A stretch of DNA of 64,000 nucleotides from Rhynchopus euleeides. Its lineage: Eukaryota; Euglenozoa; Diplonemea; Diplonemida; Diplonemidae. Position 1 is the stretch's first letter. Each line of letters begins with the position of its first letter. This document shows, one piece after another, positions 58,770 to 64,000 of this stretch. The notes beneath the pieces were generated by a model. The model was not told where the DNA came from and made no database searches. It saw nothing but the letters and a program-made list of their open reading frames with translations. The stretch is taken from assembly GCA_963210315.1 (NCBI GenBank), contig OY723241.1, positions 372,001 to 436,000 of the forward strand. The letters are read 5' to 3'. The translations under genes and the position numbers were made by a program.

Positions 58770-61700
58770 TCACATCACAGGGCTGTTGTCCACCGGCAGC
58801 AGGTGCTCCTCCATCTCGCTCATCGGCTGCTTCCCCTCAGGAGACGTGCAGCTGTCATGCACACCGAACACGCCTGTAGGCCCAACACCGGCGTACCCCT
58901 CGCACTGCACGTTGGAGCTGTAGGCCTTGCGTTCCGCAGCCTGCCCACGACACCCACAGTACACGGCAACGGTGACGCCCACCAGAGCAAGCACCCCGGC
59001 AGCGGCAGTCACCACAAACAGCAGCGGCGACAGACTCTTCGACGTGTGGGCTTGCCCTTCAGGGGCCCACCTCACGATGAGGGGCTGGCTGCTGTCGGAG
59101 TACGGAGTGTACGACAGCTTCATCTGCCCAGTGGAGGGGCAGTGCACGCTCCTCTGCCCTGGGTACAGAGTCGTGGTGCTTGCCGTGAGTGTCCCTGCGA
59201 CTTGAGTCACAGCCACATCCACGTAGCGGTACGGCGTGCAGGAGATGAGCCACTCCTGTGCGGAGCTGTAGGAGCTGTGGACCGAGTCCTCCTGCGACAT
59301 GTAGTGTACACTCGCTGGACTGGGCGTGCGCGGTGCAGGTGCGATGGACCATTTGAGCTTCAGAGCGTGGCTGTCCGCATCGTGCGGCGTGTACAGCAGC
59401 GACATCTTCTCAGAGTAGGGACAAGTCACACGCTGACCGTACCCATAGTACAGAGACCTCCCGTCTAGCTTGAGGCTGTACCCTGACGGGGAGTACTGAA
59501 TGTCCATCACCAAAGTGCTGTTCCGCGTGCAGGAGATGACCCACTCCTGTGGGGTGGGGTAGGTGGTGTAGATTGAGCCGTAGTCCGACATGTGGTGCAC
59601 CGTCAGTGGGCTGGGTGTAGGTGGTGCTTGGGTCGCAGGGACCCACGTGGGTGCAGCTGTGCCAGGATACCATTGGAGTCTAACAGTGTGGTTGTGCCCA
59701 TCAGATGGCGTGTACATCAGCGACACCTTCCCAGAGTCGGGGCAGCTCACATGCCGATCGTAGGACAGCGACCTCCCGTCCAACGTAAGGTTGTAGCCTG
59801 ACGGGTAGTTTCGAATGTCCATCCACAAAGTGCTGTACCGCGTGCAGGAGATGATCCACTCCTGTGGGGTGGAGTAGGTGGTGTAGATGGAGCCGTAGTC
59901 CGACATGTGGTGCACCGTCAGTGGGCTGGGTGTAGGTGTCGCTGGTGTCTCGGGACCCTCCGTGTTCCATGAGACTTTCACAGTGTTGCTCCACGAGTCG
60001 TGCGGCGTGTACAGCAGCGACGCCTTCCCAGAGGAGGGACAGTACACACGCTGATTGAAACCAGTGCACATCGTCTTGCCGTTGAACGTGAGGGTGTAAG
60101 ACGACGACGAGAAGGCAATGTCCACCCACAAAGTGCTGTTCCGCGTGCAGGTGATGATCCACTCCTGCGAGGTCCTGTAACTGCTCGAGATGGAGCCGTG
60201 GTCTGACATGTAGTGTACCGTCAGTGGGCTGGGTGTAGGTGGTGCTTGGGTCGCAGGGACCCACGTGGGTGCAGCTGTGCCAGGATACCATTGGAGTCTA
60301 ACAGTGTGGCTCCACCCATCAGATGGCGTGTACAGCAGCGACACCTTCCCAGAGTAGGGGCAGCTCACATGCCGATCGTAGGACAGTGACCTCCCGTCCA
60401 ACGTAAGGTTGTAGCCTGACGGGGAGTTTTGAATGTCCACCCACAAAGTGCTGTACCGCGTGCAGGAGATGATCCACTCCTGCGAGGTCCTGTAACTGCT
60501 AGAGATGGAGCCGTGGTCTGACATGTAGTGCACCATCGGGCTGGGTGCAGGTGGTGCTTGGGTCGCAGGGACCCACGTGGGTGCAGCTGTGCCAGGATAC
60601 CATTGGAGTCTAACAGTGTGGTTGTGCCCATCAGATCGCGTGTACAGCAGCGACACCTTCCCAGAGTCGGGGCAGCTCACATGCCGATCGTAGGACAGCG
60701 ACCTCCCGTCCAACGTAAGGTTGTAGCCTGACGGGTAGTTTTGAATGTCCATCCACAAAGTGCTGTACCGCGTGCAGGAGATGATCCACTCCTGTGGATT
60801 GGTGTAGGTGTTGTAGATGGAGCCGTGGTTTGACATGTGGTGCACTGTCGGTGGGCGTGGCGCTTGGGTCTCGGGTATGCTCCATGAGAATTTCAGAGTG
60901 TGGCCCCATCCATCATCATTTGACGTGTACAGCAGCGACAGCTGCCCAGAGTACGGACAGGTCACACGCTGGTTGGACCCATAGAACATCGTCTTGTCGC
61001 CTAGTTCCAGGCTGTAACCAGCGGGGAAAGATTGAATATCCATCACCAAAGTGCTGTACGGCGTGCAGGAGATGACCCATTTCTGTGGGGTGCTGAAGTA
61101 GGTGCTGTAGACGGAGCCGTGGTTTGACATGTAGTGCACCGTCGCTGCTGGGCTGGGGGTAGGTGGCGCTGGTGTCTCGGGAGTCTCTGGCGACCATCCA
61201 ATTCTCAGAGTCTGGCTCCACCCATCAGATGGCGTGTACAACACCGACATCCTCCCAGAGGAGGGACAGTACACACGCTGATCCTTGGACCAAGAGTATA
61301 TCGACTTGCCGTCTACGGTGAGGGAGTCGCCCGACGGGGTGTACTGAATGTCCATCCACAAAGTGCTGTACGGCGTGCAGGCGATGATCCACTCCTGTGG
61401 GGTGCTGCACCTGCCTTGGAAGGCTCCGCGGTCTGACACGTGGTGCACCGTCACTGAGATGGGTGTAGGTGGCCTCGGAGTCAGCGGTACGTACGTGTCA
61501 GGAGCTGAAGTCGGAGGTGCGGCAGTGGACGGCGCCGGGGTCGGAGGCGCCTCGGTTGGAGGCACGTTGGTCGGAGGTGAGGGCGTGGGTGGCATCGGGG
61601 TCAGCGGTGCCTGCGTCCCGGGTGTAGAAGTCAGCGGTGGGTACATGACAGGTGCGTCGGTCGGAGGTGCTGAAGTCTGTTGCACAGGAGTCAGCGGGGT

Positions 61701-62129
61701 GTCCGTGCCAGCTGTGCCAGGCGGAGCTCCATCTGCAACCAGCGTCACGGTCAGCGGGGTGTATGTGCCAGGCGGGACGTCAGTCGCTGTGCTGGTCGCA
61801 GGCTCCGCAGTCGGGGCCTCGATGACCCAGCTGGCCTCCACCCGCTGTGCCATCCCTTCAGCCTGGGGGTCCGGGCGGAAGGACAGCACCATCTGCTGGG
61901 AGGTGTTGCAGGCAACACTCCGCCCCCCAGGAGCGCCAAAGGGCAACCCCCCCAGCGTGAGGGGGGTGGGGGTGCTGACGTACGCCGACACGAAGAGCCC
62001 CGGGATGCACGGGATGACCCAGTCCTGTGGGGTGGAGTAGTTGCCGCCCGCAGTGCCCTTGAGAGGGACCTGTGCCACAGCCCCCTCTGCAGCACACACC
62101 GCCAGGGCGGCAAGCACCGCGCCACGCAT
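58770..62129 (-). CDS. Type I surface protein with nine CUB-like repeats
   Basis: 1119 codons from the ATG at 62129, which opens a signal peptide (MRGAVLAALAVCAAEGAVA); 106 more upstream in-frame codons are leader. One N-terminal repeat (NYSTPQDWVIPC) is followed by a Pro/Thr-rich mucin-like stalk (TxAPPT units). Eight repeats of about 100-110 residues follow, each beginning VHyMSdhGSI and containing QEWIISC, TLWMDIQ, the paired Cys in VSCPxSGKVSLLYT and a closing VRLQW. Repeats are spaced by TWVPATQAPPTPSP. The pattern suggests a CUB-like beta sandwich. A membrane helix (LLFVVTAAAGVLALVGVTVA) and a cytoplasmic tail of about 65 residues end the protein. Probable role: cell-surface adhesion or recognition (inference). 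Confidence 0.82.
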   Translation of the reverse strand: MRGAVLAALAVCAAEGAVAQVPLKGTAGGNYSTPQDWVIPCIPGLFVSAYVSTPTPLTLGGLPFGAPGGRSVACNTSQQMVLSFRPDPQAEGMAQRVEASWVIEAPTAEPATSTATDVPPGTYTPLTVTLVADGAPPGTAGTDTPLTPVQQTSAPPTDAPVMYPPLTSTPGTQAPLTPMPPTPSPPTNVPPTEAPPTPAPSTAAPPTSAPDTYVPLTPRPPTPISVTVHHVSDRGAFQGRCSTPQEWIIACTPYSTLWMDIQYTPSGDSLTVDGKSIYSWSKDQRVYCPSSGRMSVLYTPSDGWSQTLRIGWSPETPETPAPPTPSPAATVHYMSNHGSVYSTYFSTPQKWVISCTPYSTLVMDIQSFPAGYSLELGDKTMFYGSNQRVTCPYSGQLSLLYTSNDDGWGHTLKFSWSIPETQAPRPPTVHHMSNHGSIYNTYTNPQEWIISCTRYSTLWMDIQNYPSGYNLTLDGRSLSYDRHVSCPDSGKVSLLYTRSDGHNHTVRLQWYPGTAAPTWVPATQAPPAPSPMVHYMSDHGSISSSYRTSQEWIISCTRYSTLWVDIQNSPSGYNLTLDGRSLSYDRHVSCPYSGKVSLLYTPSDGWSHTVRLQWYPGTAAPTWVPATQAPPTPSPLTVHYMSDHGSISSSYRTSQEWIITCTRNSTLWVDIAFSSSSYTLTFNGKTMCTGFNQRVYCPSSGKASLLYTPHDSWSNTVKVSWNTEGPETPATPTPSPLTVHHMSDYGSIYTTYSTPQEWIISCTRYSTLWMDIRNYPSGYNLTLDGRSLSYDRHVSCPDSGKVSLMYTPSDGHNHTVRLQWYPGTAAPTWVPATQAPPTPSPLTVHHMSDYGSIYTTYPTPQEWVISCTRNSTLVMDIQYSPSGYSLKLDGRSLYYGYGQRVTCPYSEKMSLLYTPHDADSHALKLKWSIAPAPRTPSPASVHYMSQEDSVHSSYSSAQEWLISCTPYRYVDVAVTQVAGTLTASTTTLYPGQRSVHCPSTGQMKLSYTPYSDSSQPLIVRWAPEGQAHTSKSLSPLLFVVTAAAGVLALVGVTVAVYCGCRGQAAERKAYSSNVQCEGYAGVGPTGVFGVHDSCTSPEGKQPMSEMEEHLLPVDNSPVM

Positions 62130-62147
62130 CTTGCAGGGACACCTCAC

Positions 62148-62200
62148 CTGCAGGGTGGTGGGGCGTGTGAAGTGGGGTGCGAGGCGTGTGGGGCTGAACT
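62148..62200 (-). promoter_or_regulatory. Candidate trans-splice acceptor for the CUB-like gene
   Basis: On the minus strand CACGCCCCACCACCCTGCAG ends at 62148, 18 bases ahead of the ATG at 62129, giving a pyrimidine-rich tract plus AG. Confidence 0.35.
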
Positions 62201-64000
62201 GGTCATGGGAGAAGGTGTGTAGCGGACTGGGTGGCAGCCAGCCCACAGCACACCCACACACCACCCACCCAGCGGGACCCCCCTCACGGTTTTGGGGGGG
62301 GCGGTGGGGTGGTGAATTGTGTTGGGGGCAATATCCTGCGGTGACAACAAGGGGGGCCGCGGTGCGGGGATTGGTGGGAATGGGGAGGGGGCAGGGGGGG
62401 CGTACGGCCCGCCACGAGTTACGTCCTCTCGGTGTCTGCCGCTGCATCTCCTGGCAGCTGGACGGGATCTGCTTTCTTGTCTTTGCAGGGCTAAGCGGAG
62501 GCCCATTCCAAGGATGGGGCGTGTGCCACCCCCCTGTGTCAAATTTCTCGGATTTTCAAGAACTCTCTCGAGCCGTGGGCTCTCTCTGCCGCAAAGCACG
62601 TAGCTTTTAGACGCCCCTCCTCATCAACCACCCAAAAAAATCCTTTGTTTTCTGCCAACCCTGTTGCCAGGTGTATGGTGGCCCGCCAACAGCTTGTGCG
62701 TAGTTTAGACGCCATTCTGGGGACAAAGGCTCGTGGATGATGCTTGCTTCATGATGGCAGACACACCGCCTACAAGCAAGAGTCTTTGCCTTCTAAGGAC
62801 AGACGTGCCCTCGAGAGGGGATGCACGGAGGGTGCAACAAAAAATACAGACAAAAGAAGCAGGACCAGATGGAGGCGAGAGAGAGAGAGAGAGTTAGAGC
62901 CAATCAAAACTGGAGAAGAAAAAACAATCAGGAAAGGTGGCAGGTGGCGAACACCGCCGTCAACACGAGCCTGTGGTGTGCAGCGGGTCCTGCACATTCC
63001 CCCACCCCCACCCGTCAAGTGCAACAAGACGCGATTCTTCTTTTTTTTTTTTGCGCAGATATTTTGAACAATCTGGAATGTTCCCGAGCAGCCCCTCCCC
63101 ACAAGCGAGAAGGTCCTGTTTCGCGGCTCCCACCTCGCAGGCGCTGTGAGTGAATATCACAACGACAAGCCCAGCCGTGTGCCACCCCGTTCCTCTTTCC
63201 CGATGAAAATTACCGCCGGCGATTCGTCTATAGTTAGTCCCCCCTCCCCACCCTCACCCCCATACCGACCGATCGGGTGGTGCCTGAAGCCCGGGGCATC
63301 CAACTTATTCAGCGCGTTGGCGTTGCGTTATTTAGCATTCTTCGTTGAGAGCCCCACTGGCATTTTCATGACACTGCCAACACATACACATACCGCAGGA
63401 CTGCTTTTCCGGAAATCGGGCGATGTTGTGCCAATCCCAGTCGGGCCCAAGTAAACCGCACAAGCTATCCTGGGAAATCCCGCATGGGATGCACAGGGCC
63501 TATGTCGCCTTCACTCTGTGGTGAAATGGATTTCCCGCGCGTTTGAAAAAAGAGGGTTATTTTTTTTTGTTTCGTGCAGATCGCACCGCAAGTGAATCCT
63601 AAAGCTACCCTACACACACACACACGCGCAAACCTTTTTTTGTGGGGGAAAACGCGTCGGTGGCACCTGGGTATAGGGGCAGCCCACAAACCCACTTGCT
63701 ATCCCATCGGTGAGCACGCCGTTCGCCAATGATACCACACACTCCACACCGGAACCTTTCTGGAGCAGGGAAAGCACCACGAGAGAGTATCGTACAATCT
63801 CGCCAAAACAAAGGTTGTCCAGGGAAAACTGGGCACCTCAGCTCGCCACCAAACTCGGAGGTAATGACCTTAAAGGTGGAGGGTGCTAAAGTGCGCTCCT
63901 CAGCCTGATGCCCAACGGGAAGGCAGGCAGCCATGTCGGCAAAAGGGATACGGGGGTGGGGCGCGATGTGGGAGAAAGGAACGAACGGCAAAAAAAAGTG
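62201..64000. other. Upstream region to window end, no gene supported
   Basis: Contains the 110-bp repeat (63146-63255), GA repeats near 62878-62896 and a CA repeat near 63612-63630. A 128-codon minus-strand frame (63605-63991) has mixed composition with two CxxC-like pairs, but no domain was recognised and it may be chance. Confidence 0.45.
63146..63255. repeat. 110-bp conserved repeat, copy 2
   Basis: GTGAGTGAATATCACAACGA start, CCGATGAAAATTACCGCCGG middle, CGTCTATAGTTAGTCCCCCC end. Only a handful of differences from 54081-54190, while flanking DNA is unrelated. Confidence 0.9.

Overview
Organism. The window looks like nuclear DNA of a GC-rich protist, most likely a euglenozoan (kinetoplastid, diplonemid or euglenid relative). 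Seven host-type or element genes between 29 and 62 kb all lie on the minus strand and show no need for conventional introns. At least two have a pyrimidine tract plus AG just upstream of the ATG, as expected for trans-splicing. The 1059-residue cyclase at 37162-40341 carries the kinetoplastid-style cyclase signature (TDVQGST, YEVKTIGD, YDLFGRT). The clade is inference; no rRNA, tRNA or spliced-leader gene was recognised.

Layout. 1-29 kb is a graveyard of nested mobile DNA: a hAT-type transposon running off the left edge whose transposase has a ubiquitin-protease-like N terminus (1-3002); a 5.1-kb pogo/Tigger-like transposon with a C48 (Ulp1-like) cysteine protease fused ahead of the DDE transposase (5168-10291), split by poly-A-linked inserted DNA; a 2.7-kb relative with the same ends (10364-13062); AT-rich palindromes enclosing a small TA-flanked element; and a 5.7-kb minisatellite of about 184 copies of a 31-bp unit (19218-24920). 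25-29 kb holds no convincing gene.

29-64 kb is genic. In genomic order, all minus strand: a receptor-like degenerate cyclase with PA and LamG-like domains (29099-33865); a receptor adenylate/guanylate-cyclase-type protein with two cyclase-homology domains (37162-40341); an unrecognised 298-residue protein (43356-44249); a hAT transposase in an element with CGATAAT-rich ends (45552-48873), abutted by a 1148-bp foldback element; a zinc-finger/coiled-coil/SPRY-like protein (50058-53519); a broken chimeric ankyrin-repeat gene (54440-55516) whose 5' part is a duplicate of the neighbouring gene's 5' end; a non-autonomous hAT element with a perfect 8-bp target duplication (57716-58618); and a type I surface protein with nine CUB-like repeats (58770-62129).

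Most interesting. Two unrelated DNA transposon families here each carry a ubiquitin/SUMO-protease-like domain on their transposase. A GC-rich hairpin repeat is dispersed in seven copies, and many unrelated elements are flanked by TA with G-run or C-run ends. All protein assignments rest on reading motifs by eye, without searches.
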